DNA of 64,000 nt, taken from contig JAUIIO010000010.1 of NCBI GenBank assembly GCA_030431715.1, positions 60,979 to 124,978 on the forward strand. Direction: 5' to 3'. Below the pieces are notes generated by a model. That model was not told the DNA's origin, did no database searches, and was given only the letters and a program-made list of their open reading frames with translations. This DNA comes from a bacterium. GTDB taxonomy: Bacteria > Bdellovibrionota_C > UBA2361 > RFPC01. Both the position numbers and the translations under genes were made by a program. Numbering within the stretch: position 1 is the first letter of the stretch; each line of letters begins with the position of its first letter. Of the stretch, positions 46,209-59,176 are shown piece by piece.

Positions 46209-48851
46209 ATGGACATAAACAAACTCACACAGAAACTCCAAGAGGCAATAGCTGACGGTCAGTCAAGAGCGGTAACGTATGGTCATCAGGAAGTTGATGC
46301 TGAACATATACTGCTTGCCCTTACTGAACAGTCAGATGGTCTCTTTCCTCAGCTTTTAAAAAAGCTCAATGTGCAACCAGACGCTTTTGCTTCGGCAGTT
46401 GTTGAAGAACTTAAGAAAAAGCCTTCCGTTTCCGGGCCCGGCGCTGAAGCAGGTAAGGTATACCTCACTCAACGTGTCGCGAAACTTTGGGTGGAAGCTG
46501 AGAACGAAGCGAAGAGACTCAATGATGATTACATCTCAGTTGAGCACTTTATCCTTTCGCTTCTTCAGGAAAAAGGGAAAACGGGCGCCCAAAATGTTTT
46601 TCAAACTTTTCATATAACGAAAGATTCTTTTCTAAAGGTCTTAACCGACCTACGAGGAAATCAGCGAGTTACCAGCGCAACACCTGAAGGGACCTACGAC
46701 GCTCTTAAAAAATACGGTCGAGATCTGGTTGAAGAAGCGAGTAAGGGCGATGTTGATCCTGTTATAGGTCGTGATTCAGAGATCCGGAGAACGATCAGAA
46801 TTCTATCTCGAAAGACAAAGAATAACCCGGTTCTTATCGGAGAGCCCGGAGTTGGTAAAACAGCAATCGTTGAAGGTCTCGCTCAGAGGATTGTGCGAGG
46901 AGATGTTCCTGAAGGACTGAAAGACAAGATCGTTTTTTCTCTCGATATGGGAGCACTTATAGCTGGGGCTAAGTATCGTGGCGAATTTGAAGAGCGCCTG
47001 AAGGCAGTGCTTCAAGAAGTTAAAAAATCAAATGGCCAGATTATACTCTTTATCGATGAGCTTCATACAATTGTTGGGGCTGGTAGAACAGAAGGTGCGA
47101 TGGATGCCGGTAATCTACTCAAGCCGATGCTAGCAAGAGGAGAGCTACGTTGTATTGGAGCAACGACTCTTGATGAGTATCGACAACATATCGAGAAAGA
47201 TAAGGCGCTAGAGAGACGTTTTCAGCCCGTCATGGTTGATGAACCAAGTGTTGAGGATTCAATATCGATTTTACGTGGTATCAAGGAGCGCTTTGAGCTT
47301 CATCACGGGGTTACCATATATGACAATGCCTTGGTAGCAGCGGCAGTTTTGTCAGACAGGTATATATCAGATCGTTTCTTGCCGGATAAGGCTATCGATC
47401 TCGTCGATGAGGCTTGCGCTATGATCCGGACAGAGATTGACTCTATGCCTGCAGAGCTCGATGAGGTTACTCGTAAGATCATGCAGCTTGAAATTGAAGA
47501 AGCAGCGCTCAGGAAAGAGACGGATAAGGCAAGTACAGAGCGGCTCGCTGTAATCAAAAAAGATATTAGTGATCTCAAAGAGCGTGAGCGCGTAATGCGC
47601 GCTCAGTGGGAAGAGGAGAAAGGAGGGATCGATAAGCTTCAAAGTCTAAGAGGTAGTATTGAAACGACTCGGCGCGAGATCGAACAAGCAGAGCGTGCCT
47701 ACGATCTGAACAAGGCTGCCGAGCTAAAACATGGTGTGCTTCCAGAGCTTGAAAAAGAACTAAAGTTGCTCGAAGAGAGTGGAGAGTCTGAGAAGGCTGA
47801 AAACAAACTCTTAAGAGAAGAAGTAACGGAAGAAGAGATAGCTGAGATTGTAGCACGTTGGACGGGAATTCCTGTCTCGAAACTTGTAGAGAGCGAAAAG
47901 GAAAAGCTTCTTAGGCTTGAGGAAATCCTCCATCAACGTGTCATCGGTCAGGACGAGGCTGTGAAACTTGTTTCTGACGCTGTTATTAGAGCAAGGGCTG
48001 GTATTCAAGATCCACGTCGACCGCTCGGTTCATTTCTCTTCCTTGGACCAACTGGAGTAGGAAAAACAGAGCTTGCCAAAACATTAGCTGAGGCCCTCTT
48101 TGATTCTGAAGAAAACATTATTCGTATCGATATGAGTGAGTATATGGAGAAGCATTCGGTTTCCAGACTCATAGGAGCGCCTCCGGGATATGTGGGGTAC
48201 GAAGAAGGTGGACAGCTTACTGAAGCAGTCAGACGGCGTCCGTACTCTGTCATTCTTTTTGATGAGATTGAAAAGGCTCATGCTGATGTATTTAATGTGC
48301 TTCTTCAGGTTCTTGATGATGGACGAATTACAGATTCTCAAGGCCGTACCGTGGACTTTAAAAATACGGTAATCATTATGACATCGAACATCGGTTCTCC
48401 GCATCTGCTCGATGGTATTAATGAAGAGGGAGAGATCGAAGGAAGTGCTCGGAGCTCTGTTATGCAAGAATTACGTGCAAGCTTTCGCCCTGAGTTTTTA
48501 AATAGAATTGATGACATCGTTCTTTTTAAGCCTCTTCGACTTTCAGAGATTGAGGGTATTGTAAAACTTCTTGTCGAGGATCTTGGTCGAAGGCTCTCTG
48601 ATCGTGATATAACTATTAAGATTAGCGATCCAGCCATAACCTTTATAGCTAAGACCGGCTACGATCCTGTGTACGGCGCCCGGCCACTTAAGCGATATCT
48701 TCAGCGTGAACTTGAAACCCGTATTGGTCGTGCGCTTATAGCCAATGATGCTGGTGATGGTAGCGTTATTCAGGTTGATGTTTCGGGTGATGAGCTTGCT
48801 ATATCAATTGATAAATCAGGTATCAAGCAAGAAGGAGTGACGGTTCATTAA
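46209..48851 (+). CDS. clpB: ATP-dependent chaperone ClpB
   Basis: 880 residues, full length. The N-terminal Clp-N repeats (1-145) hold [14 protein letters not shown]. The first AAA+ module has [20 protein letters not shown] (Walker A) and [15 protein letters not shown] (Walker B). The coiled-coil M domain (about 410-530) separates ClpB from ClpA/C. The second AAA+ module has [20 protein letters not shown] and [11 protein letters not shown], with [13 protein letters not shown] in the C-terminal domain. The hexamer pulls polypeptides out of aggregates with DnaK/DnaJ, fitting the nearby co-chaperone. No good ribosome-binding site is visible before ATG 46209. Confidence 0.96.
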   Translation: MDINKLTQKLQEAIADGQSRAVTYGHQEVDAEHILLALTEQSDGLFPQLLKKLNVQPDAFASAVVEELKKKPSVSGPGAEAGKVYLTQRVAKLWVEAENEAKRLNDDYISVEHFILSLLQEKGKTGAQNVFQTFHITKDSFLKVLTDLRGNQRVTSATPEGTYDALKKYGRDLVEEASKGDVDPVIGRDSEIRRTIRILSRKTKNNPVLIGEPGVGKTAIVEGLAQRIVRGDVPEGLKDKIVFSLDMGALIAGAKYRGEFEERLKAVLQEVKKSNGQIILFIDELHTIVGAGRTEGAMDAGNLLKPMLARGELRCIGATTLDEYRQHIEKDKALERRFQPVMVDEPSVEDSISILRGIKERFELHHGVTIYDNALVAAAVLSDRYISDRFLPDKAIDLVDEACAMIRTEIDSMPAELDEVTRKIMQLEIEEAALRKETDKASTERLAVIKKDISDLKERERVMRAQWEEEKGGIDKLQSLRGSIETTRREIEQAERAYDLNKAAELKHGVLPELEKELKLLEESGESEKAENKLLREEVTEEEIAEIVARWTGIPVSKLVESEKEKLLRLEEILHQRVIGQDEAVKLVSDAVIRARAGIQDPRRPLGSFLFLGPTGVGKTELAKTLAEALFDSEENIIRIDMSEYMEKHSVSRLIGAPPGYVGYEEGGQLTEAVRRRPYSVILFDEIEKAHADVFNVLLQVLDDGRITDSQGRTVDFKNTVIIMTSNIGSPHLLDGINEEGEIEGSARSSVMQELRASFRPEFLNRIDDIVLFKPLRLSEIEGIVKLLVEDLGRRLSDRDITIKISDPAITFIAKTGYDPVYGARPLKRYLQRELETRIGRALIANDAGDGSVIQVDVSGDELAISIDKSGIKQEGVTVH

Positions 48852-48861
48852 TGAACCGTCA
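48838..48861 (+). terminator. perfect palindrome spanning the clpB stop codon
   Basis: A 24-base perfect inverted repeat with 12-base arms (TGACGGTTCATT and its complement). Its centre lies inside the TAA stop codon of clpB. TTCT follows, so a weak intrinsic terminator is possible. Because it overlaps coding sequence, ribosomes reaching the stop would melt it. Confidence 0.5.
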
Positions 48862-48996
48862 TTCTACTGCCTATCTGGTAATTTTGCCGAGTTTTATCCC
48901 CGTTTCGTGAGTTCTTTACAGATCACACCTTGCCAAATCACTGGAGTCTTTACTTCCTCTGTTGTTCACTCTGATTCTGACAGGTAAAATAAATGG

Positions 48997-50925
48997 ATGA
49001 AGAAATTTCCAATCCCTGAGTCGCTTCAGCGAGATGCCCTGCTTGATAATGAAACATACATAAGACTCTATCAGAGTTCGCTTTTAGATAGCGACGCTTT
49101 CTGGGCCGAACAAGCACAGGAGCTTATTACTTGGGACAAGACGTGGGATAGTGTTTCTAACTGTGATTATGATGAGCCTCGGATAGCATGGTTTGAAGGG
49201 GCTACGCTTAATGTTAGTAAAAACTGTATCGACCGTCATCTTGATACCCGTGGTGATAAGGTTGCTATTCTCTGGGAAGGTAACGAGCCGGGCGAGGTGC
49301 GCAAGATTACCTACCGTGAACTTCATAAGGAAGTTTGCCGTACTGCAAATGCATTTAAAAGTCTTGGAATAGCAAAAGGGGACCGGGTGGCATTCTATAT
49401 GCCTATGGTGCCTGAGCTTGCTATTGGAATGCTAGCCTGTTCTCGTATCGGAGCTATACATTCTGTTGTATTTGCAGGGTTCTCTGCAAAATCTCTTGAG
49501 GATAGGATTCTTGACGCAGAGTGTAAGTTACTTGTGACTGCAAATGAAGGACTTCGTGGGAAGAAAACATTACCCTTAAAAAGTATTTGTGATGATGCGA
49601 TAGGAAAGGACTCTCCAATAGAGCATGTTCTGGTATACAGGCATACCGATGCTCAGGTTCAAATGGAACTGGGAAGAGATCTTTGGTGGGATGAGGTCGT
49701 TCCTGCTCAGGAAAGTGATTGTGAGCCTGAGAGTATGGATGCTGAAGACCCACTCTTTATCCTTTATACCTCTGGCTCAACGGGAAAGCCCAAGGGGGTA
49801 CTCCACACCAGTGGTGGATACCTGTTGTATACGAGCTTAACTCATCGCTATGTATTTGATTACCGCGAAGATGATATCTACTTTTGCGCCGCTGATATCG
49901 GTTGGATTACCGGACATTCTTATATTGTTTATGGCCCGCTTGCAAACGGGGCAACGACTATGATGTTTGAGTCAACGCCCGTGTATCCTGATGCCGGAAG
50001 ATATTGGGATATTATCGAGCGTCATGGTGTAAATATATTTTATACCGCACCGACTGCCATCCGAGCACTTGAAAAGGAGGGGACATCATGGCCCGCCAAA
50101 TATGACCTTAGCTCTTTACGTGTACTCGGCAGTGTTGGTGAGCCGATCAATGAAGATGCGTGGCTTTGGTACTATAAAAATATTGGACACGAGAGATGTC
50201 CAATAGTTGATACGTGGTGGCAAACAGAAACGGGAGGGATACTTATTACCCCTTTACCCGGAGCGACTGAGCTTAAGCCGGGATCGGCAACGCGTCCATT
50301 TTTTGGCGTTGCCCCATGTCTTGTCGACGATGATGGAAAAGAAATTAAGGACCGAGTCGCTAAAGGCCGACTGTGTATCAAACAGTCTTGGCCTGGACAG
50401 ATGCGAACAGTCTATGGAGATCACAAGCGCTTTAAGGAGACCTATTTTTCAGAAGTTCCCGGAATGTATTTTACCGGAGATGCTGCCGAACGGGACGAAG
50501 ATGGTTATTACTGGGTGCGTGGAAGGGTTGATGATACATTAAATGTATCAGGGCACCGGCTTGGTACAGCTGAAATAGAAAGTGCGGTAAATCATAGTAA
50601 GTATGTGGTTGAGTCGGCTGTTGTGGGATTTCCCCATGAGGTAAAAGGCGTTGGTATATATATCTTCTGCGTTGCGGAACATGATTTAGATGACGTAGAG
50701 GTCGCCACAAAAGATGTAAAAGCCACTATCCGCGATATTATCGGTCCTGTAGCAAGCCCAGATCACATTCAGTTTGTTGGCGGACTCCCAAAAACGAGAT
50801 CTGGTAAAATTATGAGACGTATTTTACGTAAGATCGCAGCTGGAGATACTGAGAATCTTGGTGATACTTCAACTCTTGCGGATCCTTCGCTAGTTGATGA
50901 AATTATTGCAGGAAAGCAGCGGTAG
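48997..50925 (+). CDS. acs: acetyl-CoA synthetase
   Basis: 642 residues, the usual length. [18 protein letters not shown] at the start is typical of Acs. The adenylate-forming core has [20 protein letters not shown] (P-loop-like A3), [29 protein letters not shown] (A5) and [20 protein letters not shown] (hinge A8). [14 protein letters not shown] (about 602-615) has the catalytic Lys regulated by acetylation in relatives. It makes acetyl-CoA from acetate, CoA and ATP, feeding the TCA genes encoded nearby. ATG 48997. Confidence 0.96.
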   Translation: MKKFPIPESLQRDALLDNETYIRLYQSSLLDSDAFWAEQAQELITWDKTWDSVSNCDYDEPRIAWFEGATLNVSKNCIDRHLDTRGDKVAILWEGNEPGEVRKITYRELHKEVCRTANAFKSLGIAKGDRVAFYMPMVPELAIGMLACSRIGAIHSVVFAGFSAKSLEDRILDAECKLLVTANEGLRGKKTLPLKSICDDAIGKDSPIEHVLVYRHTDAQVQMELGRDLWWDEVVPAQESDCEPESMDAEDPLFILYTSGSTGKPKGVLHTSGGYLLYTSLTHRYVFDYREDDIYFCAADIGWITGHSYIVYGPLANGATTMMFESTPVYPDAGRYWDIIERHGVNIFYTAPTAIRALEKEGTSWPAKYDLSSLRVLGSVGEPINEDAWLWYYKNIGHERCPIVDTWWQTETGGILITPLPGATELKPGSATRPFFGVAPCLVDDDGKEIKDRVAKGRLCIKQSWPGQMRTVYGDHKRFKETYFSEVPGMYFTGDAAERDEDGYYWVRGRVDDTLNVSGHRLGTAEIESAVNHSKYVVESAVVGFPHEVKGVGIYIFCVAEHDLDDVEVATKDVKATIRDIIGPVASPDHIQFVGGLPKTRSGKIMRRILRKIAAGDTENLGDTSTLADPSLVDEIIAGKQR

Positions 50926-50980
50926 TTTTATTGTCTCTCCTCGCGTATTTTGAGCAGATATTCCCAGTCCCAGCAAGATT

Positions 50981-51017
50981 TGGTGCAGGTGCAAGAGGAA
51001 GATTAAGAGGAAGAGGG
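50981..51017. repeat. GTGCAAGTGCAAG purine-rich arm, solo
   Basis: TGGTGCAGGTGCAAGAGGAA followed by GATTAAGAGGAAGAGGG, in the gap between acs and nadA. It matches the right arm seen at 43894, and the reverse complement matches 62461. No palindrome of the GTCATTGCGAGG type is beside it, so the arm can occur alone. Confidence 0.7.
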
Positions 51018-51032
51018 AACTATGCTTGAGAC

Positions 51033-52091
51033 TTAAGAGATCTCAAGCATTCTCTCTACAGAAGATAGCGCTTTTACGCGCGTTTCCTCGGGGACCTCAA
51101 TAAGTTGTTCGTTGTGTGTCAATGCCCTTAGTGTATCCTCGAGTGTGATCTGGTTCATGTGAGGACATCTTACACTACAAAGCCTCAAAATTTCTTTGTC
51201 AGGGTTTTCTGCAATGATGTTGTCTCCCATGCTGCACTCTGTAAGTATAAGGAAGGGACCTTTTAGTGGAGACTCCTGAACATAGCTCACCATTTTAGTG
51301 GTGCTATTTGAGTAATCTGAGGCAGCTACGACTTCCGGTGGTGATTCAGGGTGCGTGAGTACCGTAACGTCAGGAAATTGCCTTCTAACATTATCTATAT
51401 CGCTTACGGTGAACTGCTCATGCACTTCACAGGTACCAGCCCACCCGACAAGACCTTTGGTGAAATTCTTATCTACATTTATGTCACCATCGGTGTTCCG
51501 TGAAGCAATGGTGATAGGGAGACCGCACTCGTTGGCGACATTTCTTGCTAAGAACTGGTCCGGAAGAAAGAGGATGACTTCATCATCAAGAGATTCAATC
51601 ACTTTCTGAGCATTGCTGGAAGTGCAGCAAATGTCAGTTACCGCTTTTACATCGGCATAGGTATTAATGTAGGTAACGACGGGAGCACCCGGAAAAGCTT
51701 CTTTGAGCTTTAAAACATCATCTACTGTAATGCTAGCGGCTAGAGAACAACCTGCTTCTTTTGCTGGAAGAAGCACCGTTTTCCCGGGATTTAGAATCTT
51801 CGCCGTTTCTGCCATGAAGCGAACACCGCAAAATATAATGATATCCTTATCTGTATTTGCCGCTTCTCGAGAGAGTCCAAGAGAATCACCGACCATATCT
51901 GGAACAGTGTGGAAGAGCGCTGGCTCCATGTAATTATGTCCGAGTATCAGCGCTCCACGCTCTTTTTTGAGTCTGTTAATCTCGTAAACGAGCTCAGCTT
52001 TAATTCTGAGTTCGGCAGCTGGAACTAGTCGTTCAAGCTTTGTAAGCATTTTTTCGTAAGTGTCCTGTACAGTTGCGGCTTCAATTGACAT
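51033..52091 (-). CDS. nadA: quinolinate synthase
   Basis: 352 residues. ALILGHNYMEPALFHTVPD and DIIIFCGVRFMAETAKILNP are the conserved opening. AKEAGCSLA (Cys115), GWAGTCEVHEQ and RCPHMN (Cys309) give the three Cys ligands of the [4Fe-4S] cluster. It condenses iminoaspartate with dihydroxyacetone phosphate to make quinolinate for NAD synthesis. nadB and nadC are not in the window. No upstream regulator is apparent. Confidence 0.95.
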   Translation of the reverse strand: MSIEAATVQDTYEKMLTKLERLVPAAELRIKAELVYEINRLKKERGALILGHNYMEPALFHTVPDMVGDSLGLSREAANTDKDIIIFCGVRFMAETAKILNPGKTVLLPAKEAGCSLAASITVDDVLKLKEAFPGAPVVTYINTYADVKAVTDICCTSSNAQKVIESLDDEVILFLPDQFLARNVANECGLPITIASRNTDGDINVDKNFTKGLVGWAGTCEVHEQFTVSDIDNVRRQFPDVTVLTHPESPPEVVAASDYSNSTTKMVSYVQESPLKGPFLILTECSMGDNIIAENPDKEILRLCSVRCPHMNQITLEDTLRALTHNEQLIEVPEETRVKALSSVERMLEIS

Positions 52092-52190
52092 GTCGTTCCT
52101 TCTTGCAGGGTAGTATACGTTTTATACTATCATTTTAGGTGGTCACAGTACACACAATGACGATGTCAATAAAACTTATGTTGCAGGAGA

Positions 52191-53884
52191 CTAGATAAGT
52201 CCAGAGAGTGACCTTGCGAGATCCTGTACTATAATGCTAAGCGGACGCATGTCATCTTTATTACTATAAGCGTGAAGCTCAAGTTCGTCTGTAAGTGAAA
52301 GAAGTTTGAATGTTAAACCTTCATCCGTGAGCATGTTCGGAAGCCTTTCTTTAATATCACCCGTGTGTATCGGTGGCTGAGGTGAGTATATGTAATTAAG
52401 GAGGGCGCAGAGCTTTTCTCTCGCAAGCACTGAATCCTCTGCTGAGTTGATTTCAGTAAGGAGTTTCTTTCTTAACGACTTGCTGTTGAAATGACGAGCC
52501 AGTGCAATTATGAGCAGAGTGAAAGCAACAACGAGAATAACAATAATGACAAGTGTGAAAGGATGAATTTTCTCTAGTATGCTTGCTTGTTTGGAGTATT
52601 TAGTTAATTCAGGAATTGACGCACTTTTTTCAGCTTGAGTGATTGGAGAAAGCTGCTCTGCAGGTTCTTGTTGTGCTTTTGTGAGATCTTTCTGAGAAGC
52701 AGATTCGCCTTTTACAAAGAATTTGGTATCTCTGGTACTAGCGATTTTATATGTACTTGTTTTCGGGTTAAAATAGAGAAGCTTGATCGAGGGGATGTTT
52801 ATAATTCCTCCTCTTAGTGGCACGAATGAATACTTGAAAGTTTTCTTTGTGAGAAGCTTGCTGTTTCGGAGTGAATACGAGGTTTCGGGGTGTTCGGGGT
52901 AGATCTTGACGCCCTCAATAGTGGGGAGCTGGATATCTTCAAGGGGGTGCAAGTTTCCAGAGCTTTGAACTACAATGCTCAGGGTTTTACTCCCACCAAC
53001 TTCAATACTTTCAGTATTAAGACCTGTTGATATCTCTGTTTCGCCAACCGGTATAGATCCAGCATGAGCATCACTAAGAGCCTGAGGTACCTGCGGTAAG
53101 GGCAATACGGAGATATCAAGCGGCTTACTGCGCAAACGTTTAATTGTTGTCTGAGCAAATCCAAAAACATTATCTGAGAAAAATCCAAATCGAGAAAGAG
53201 GACCACCTTGCTTCTTCCCCTTATCGACGACCTTGATAAGTATCTCCCGCTCGGGCAGGGTAAGATCCGATTGAACAAGGGGGAAGATTGCTCTTTTGAG
53301 TTCGTGAACTGTATAGGTATGGCCCCCTAGGATTTTACGATACGATTCCTGTTTCCCAATTTCTTCTACCCAGACTCTGTCAAATGAAAGATCGCTAAAA
53401 TTTGCCTCTAAGACTCGAACTTTAGAGTAGAGTCTGAGGGTGTTAACTATCTGCTGGCCAGCGTATACCGTATTGCTGTCAACGAGCTGTTCAAGAAAAT
53501 ATTCAGATCCAGCTGCGGCACTTTGCGGAGAGGGTTTGGATACAGTTACCGTTAGAGGTGCTGCGGAAAGCTGCCTTCCCCCTACAGACACGTCTACTGA
53601 AGGTGTGAGGAGTTTGCCCGTTCGCTTCGGATAGAGTCGATAGAGATGGTGGATCTCAGAATTCATGCTTCCGTTTACGATAGTGACACTTGACTGAGGC
53701 CCAAGATAAGAGGCTTCAAAGTCAGAACCTGTGCTGAGTTGTGGTCTTGTGGTATCAGCACTGCCCTCAATCGTTACAGTAAAAGTGAACTCATCACTTG
53801 TTGTGCCAGACTGCGGTACAACTTCAGTCTTAAGTTCCTGAGCAAAGACACAGATAGGAAAGAGGAGAAATAGGAGTCTAATAA

Positions 53885-53891
<7 letters not shown>
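52191..53891 (-). CDS. batD: BatD-family protein
   Basis: 566 residues. Residues 1-17 are a signal peptide (LLFLLFPICVFAQ). Next are several beta-sandwich domains, including LSTGSDFEASYLGPQSSVTI and RLYPKRTGKLLTPSVDVSVGG, the usual BatD layout. A transmembrane span near residue 445 (FTLVIIVILVVAFTLLIIAL) and a cytoplasmic C-terminus follow. BatD belongs to the aerotolerance (Bat) operon of Bacteroidetes, spirochaetes and others, with a role in membrane or envelope stress. Last gene of the operon; its start overlaps batB/C by seven bases. Confidence 0.85.
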
Positions 53892-55680
<1,789 letters not shown>

Positions 55681-55684
<4 letters not shown>

Positions 55685-56676
55685 GGTACCCTCCTAAAGA
55701 CGGTAAGTCCGAGTAAGCAGTACAGCACGTATGCGAGAAGTGACACGGTGAGTGGTCGGATGAAGAGTTCTTCAACTTGAATTTTAGCAGGCTCTTCTTC
55801 GGTGGTTTTCTCAATTCGATCAATCTCTTGGTATACACGCTGTAGTTTTTCAATATCTCCAGCGTAGAAGTAGACGCCACCAGTGATACGCGCAATTTCG
55901 CGAAGTGTCTCTTCGTCAAAGTGTCTTTCTCGATTTAGAAATCCGAGCCCTTGACTCAGGACGCTCTGATCGGGGCCTATTCCTATAGTGTGAACCACTA
56001 CTCCTAACTCCTTAGCTACTCGAGCAGCCTGCAGAGGTTTAACCCGACCGGCATTACTCACGCCATCGGTCATGAGAACAACAGATTTACGCTTGGAATC
56101 TACAGCTTCAAGTCTCTTAAGCGAAATTCCGAGCCCATCACCAATAGCAGTGCCGTCACCAGCAAGTCCTACCTGAAGCTGGCTCATGATCTGACTCAGC
56201 AGCTCGTGGTCGAAAGTAAGGGGAGACTGAAGAAACGCGCTCGATCCAAAAACGACAAGACCAATACGATCCTCGCTGCGATCTCTAAGAAATGACGTTA
56301 CGACATTTTTAACTCCATCGAGTCGTGTGATGGTACGTAGGCCCACCCTGAAATCGTTTGCGCGCATACTACGTGAAATATCTAAGGCCAAAACGAGACT
56401 TCGCGCTTCACGTGTTTCTGGCAATATGGTGATACGTTGCGGACGAAGAAGTGCCACAGTTAAAAAGAACAAGAAGAGGCTTAGAAGAATCGACAGTATT
56501 GGTCCTCTAAGTTTCTGTCTTAGGCTAGAAGGAACTCCCTCTAGTAGCATGGTTGATGAAAAGAGGAGTGCTCGTTCTTTTTTCTTTCGGAAGAGCTGCA
56601 AGATTAGGAGCAGGAAAGGTACGAGTACAGCAATTGGTGTGGCAAAAGAAACCGGACCATCCCAGAGAATATTCAT
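55681..56676 (-). CDS. batA: BatA-family VWA membrane protein
   Basis: 331 residues. N-terminal spans (about 8-25 and 60-78) are followed by a VWA domain: LVLALDISRSMRANDF (MIDAS DxSxS at about 99-103), GDGTAIGDGLGISLKRL (MIDAS Thr) and VLMTDGVSNAGR (MIDAS Asp). A final span lies near 310-328. All metal-site residues are present, so ligand binding through Mg2+ is likely. Four-base overlaps with DUF4381 and batB/C indicate a tight operon. Confidence 0.88.
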
Positions 56677-57128
56677 CTAAGCTCCTTTTGAAGTCTTGAG
56701 ACCATGGGAGGTATCTCTTCGATATTCGCGTTTTGAGCATAGCGTTCTCTCTGCATTAAAATCAGCAGATCGCATATTGTTACTATTGTAGCAGTGGTGT
56801 GTGTTTGGGAAATCTCACGGAGCTCCTGCTCTGTCATGCTACGGGGCTTGTCTTCAAGGAGAAAGTAAGACAGGTAGAGCTGGAGTTGAATCCTGAGCTG
56901 GTTAATATCAGAGCGGGTGGGGTGGGCTTTAAGCAAGAAGCTACTCAGGACTTCTTTTAACTGGTGCTCTTTGCTCTGAAAAGATTCTGGTTTCTTTCGT
57001 GACATGATGTACCACGCTGCAATAAACGTTACGAGAGCTGCGAGAAGAAAATAAATAAAGGAGTGCGGGAGTACAAATGGAAATGGTGTTGGTGGTAAGA
57101 TGTCGTAGGGGGTTGGAAGCTCATTCAT
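56673..57128 (-). CDS. DUF4381-like membrane protein of the Bat operon
   Basis: 151 residues with one span (FIYFLLAALVTFIAAWYIM, about 25-45) followed by a helical cytoplasmic domain (QLRIQLQLYLSYFLLEDKPR). Small proteins of this layout, DUF4381, commonly sit between DUF58 and batA in MoxR operons. It is thought to belong to the same membrane complex. No catalytic motif is visible. Four-base overlaps at both ends. Confidence 0.75.
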   Translation of the reverse strand: MNELPTPYDILPPTPFPFVLPHSFIYFLLAALVTFIAAWYIMSRKKPESFQSKEHQLKEVLSSFLLKAHPTRSDINQLRIQLQLYLSYFLLEDKPRSMTEQELREISQTHTTATIVTICDLLILMQRERYAQNANIEEIPPMVSRLQKELR

Positions 57129-58027
57129 GCTATTTGTATCCTTGAGCTTCGGTATTTCATAAGATTTGTAAGTGGCTCAAGCGTATCCTCAATTCTAATG
57201 GCGTCGGCTTTTACTCGTTTGCAGAGGGAGTCGAGGTGGCGTGAGTGTTGTAGTGACTGTTCTTTAAGAGCGGTACGTACTCTTTTATCTGAAGAATCGA
57301 TTACTCGCTTTGCTCCGCTTTCAGCATCTACGAGGGTGATTAAGCCAGCTCTGGGTAGGAGAGATGGGTTTGGATCTGCGATCTCTACACAGATAAGATC
57401 GTGTCTTGAAGAGACTTTGCTTAGCTCATCGTCATAAACAGTTTTAGTAAGAAAGTCTGATATTAGAAAAATAACAGAGGTTTTTTTTAGATGCAGTAGG
57501 AGGTGAGAAAGGGCTATGTCGATTCGAGTTTCTGGTGGCTGAATACGGTCCTCAAAGAGCGTGTAAAGCACTCTCATAACCTGCTTGCGTCCGGTTCGTA
57601 GCGGCAGGTACTCTATTATGTCATCAGCAAAGAGGCAGAGTGATACGTTATCCTGCGTTTTGCGTGCAAGTGTCGTTATCAGGGCGCAGAGCTCTCTGGC
57701 CCTTGCGAGTTTGCTTCGCGGAGAACCATAGAGCATAGAACGGCTCATATCGAGAGCCAGCACGATGTTCAGCTGCCTATCTTCCTCATACGTTTTAACG
57801 TATGCGGTTTTCCCTCTAGCGGTAGCTTTCCAGTGGATGTGACGCACGTCATCACCTGCTTGATACTCTCTAAGCTCTGAGAAGGTGAGGCCTGTGCCTC
57901 GAAAAGCGGTACGATAGCTTCCAACGAGATCGGCGTCAGCAAGCCTGCGTGAGCGAATTTCGAGCCGCTTGAGCTCTCGCAAGACATCGTGGGAGACCTG
58001 TTGGTGGGCCGTACTACTGTCTTTCAT
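57125..58027 (-). CDS. DUF58-domain protein
   Basis: 300 residues. LKRLEIRSRRLADADLVGSY and FSELREYQAGDDVRHIHWKA are the DUF58 signature, the latter with its conserved Arg-x-Tyr and His-x-His-Trp. A VWA-like fold follows (IVLALDMSRSMLYGS, then VIFLISDFLT). No membrane span; a cytoplasmic adaptor. Such proteins pair with MoxR ATPases, probably presenting the VWA membrane partners. Eight bases separate it from moxR. Confidence 0.9.
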   Translation of the reverse strand: MKDSSTAHQQVSHDVLRELKRLEIRSRRLADADLVGSYRTAFRGTGLTFSELREYQAGDDVRHIHWKATARGKTAYVKTYEEDRQLNIVLALDMSRSMLYGSPRSKLARARELCALITTLARKTQDNVSLCLFADDIIEYLPLRTGRKQVMRVLYTLFEDRIQPPETRIDIALSHLLLHLKKTSVIFLISDFLTKTVYDDELSKVSSRHDLICVEIADPNPSLLPRAGLITLVDAESGAKRVIDSSDKRVRTALKEQSLQHSRHLDSLCKRVKADAIRIEDTLEPLTNLMKYRSSRIQIA

Positions 58028-58035
58028 GTGATTGC

Positions 58036-59061
58036 TCAGGGGACAGCTATCTGCTTCATTAGGCTACTAATGATATCGTCGCTTGTTATGTCTCTTGCTT
58101 CAGCTTCAAATCCTGGAAGTATACGGTGTCTCAAAACGTCAGGCGCGATATCCTTAACCTCATCAGGTGTTACAAATTCTTTACCACGAAGGTAGCTGAG
58201 AGTGCGTGCACATTCACGTAACGCGATTGATGCTCTGGGCGAGGCTCCCCATTCAATAAGAGAGGCGAGCTCTTTGTCTTTTGGCTTTCGAGTTTCGTGT
58301 ACCAGTGCGACAATATATCTGTCGATCTTTTCATCGAGATAGACCTTCATAATCTCATTTCTAAGAGCTGGGAGGGCGCTTCCTGAGATAATCTTTGGCA
58401 CTTCTTCTGTTTCGAGTTGCTCTTGCGCGACGAGTTGAACGATCTTGAGCTCATCCTCATAGGAAGGATAACCAACAACAACCTTCATAAGAAATCGATC
58501 GAGCTGAGCTTCAGGGAGTCGGTAAGTACCTTCCTGCTCAATAGGATTCTGAGTTGCAAGGACGAAGAAAGGTTTCGGAAGGGTGTAGGTTTCTTCCCCG
58601 AGAGTAACCGTTCGCTCCTGCATTGCTTCAAGCAGAGCCGACTGGACCTTGGCTGGGGCTCTATTAATCTCATCAGCAAGGAGGATATTAGTAAATATTG
58701 GCCCTTTGCGTATTTCAAATGTTCCTGTTTGCGGTCGAAAGACTTCGGTACCAAGTACGTCTGACGGGAGAAGATCTGGCGTGAATTGAATCCGATTCAT
58801 CGAGGTATCAATAGCATCAGCGAGTGTTTTAAGAGCTCTTGTCTTCGCAAGTCCGGGAACCCCCTCAAGGAGAAGATGGCCACCAGTAAGGAGTCCAACG
58901 AGAAGTCGTTCTAAGAGATAGCTCTGACCAATTATCCGCGAAGAGAGATAGTCGTAGAGCCGTTTGAGATCTTGCTGTGATATTGGGGTGTTCGCTGCAC
59001 CGTTGGTCTCTGGGGAGGCACCAGTGGCATGAAATCCTGACTTCGAATGTGGGTGGTCCAT
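58036..59061 (-). CDS. moxR: MoxR-family AAA+ ATPase
   Basis: 341 residues. Walker A is LLLEGVPGLAKTRALKTLA, Walker B ILLADEINRAPAKVQSALLE, sensor 1 VLATQNPIEQEGTYRLPEAQ. IQFTPDLLPSDVLGTEVF is a MoxR-specific stretch. The C-terminal helical lid ends with EFVTPDEVKDIAPDVLRHRI. It is the ATPase motor of the operon and probably acts as a chaperone for assembly or metal loading of VWA proteins. A Pro/Gly-poor 20-residue leader with Gly-Ala-Ser-Pro residues precedes the AAA core. First gene of the six-gene unit. Confidence 0.93.
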   Translation of the reverse strand: MDHPHSKSGFHATGASPETNGAANTPISQQDLKRLYDYLSSRIIGQSYLLERLLVGLLTGGHLLLEGVPGLAKTRALKTLADAIDTSMNRIQFTPDLLPSDVLGTEVFRPQTGTFEIRKGPIFTNILLADEINRAPAKVQSALLEAMQERTVTLGEETYTLPKPFFVLATQNPIEQEGTYRLPEAQLDRFLMKVVVGYPSYEDELKIVQLVAQEQLETEEVPKIISGSALPALRNEIMKVYLDEKIDRYIVALVHETRKPKDKELASLIEWGASPRASIALRECARTLSYLRGKEFVTPDEVKDIAPDVLRHRILPGFEAEARDITSDDIISSLMKQIAVP

Positions 59062-59176
59062 GAGAGCTATGCTAACTGAAATCTGAGTGGATCAAAAGGG
59101 CTCTTGGCAGGTGTCTGGTGAGCGCCTAAAATAGAGTTTGTAATGACACCTTAGAGGCTTGGAGGCCTAGAAGCGA

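Noticed and set aside
51903..52190. Riboswitch or NadR-type operator upstream of nadA
   Set aside because: No conserved riboswitch core is recognisable in the roughly 100-base gap between nadA and batD.
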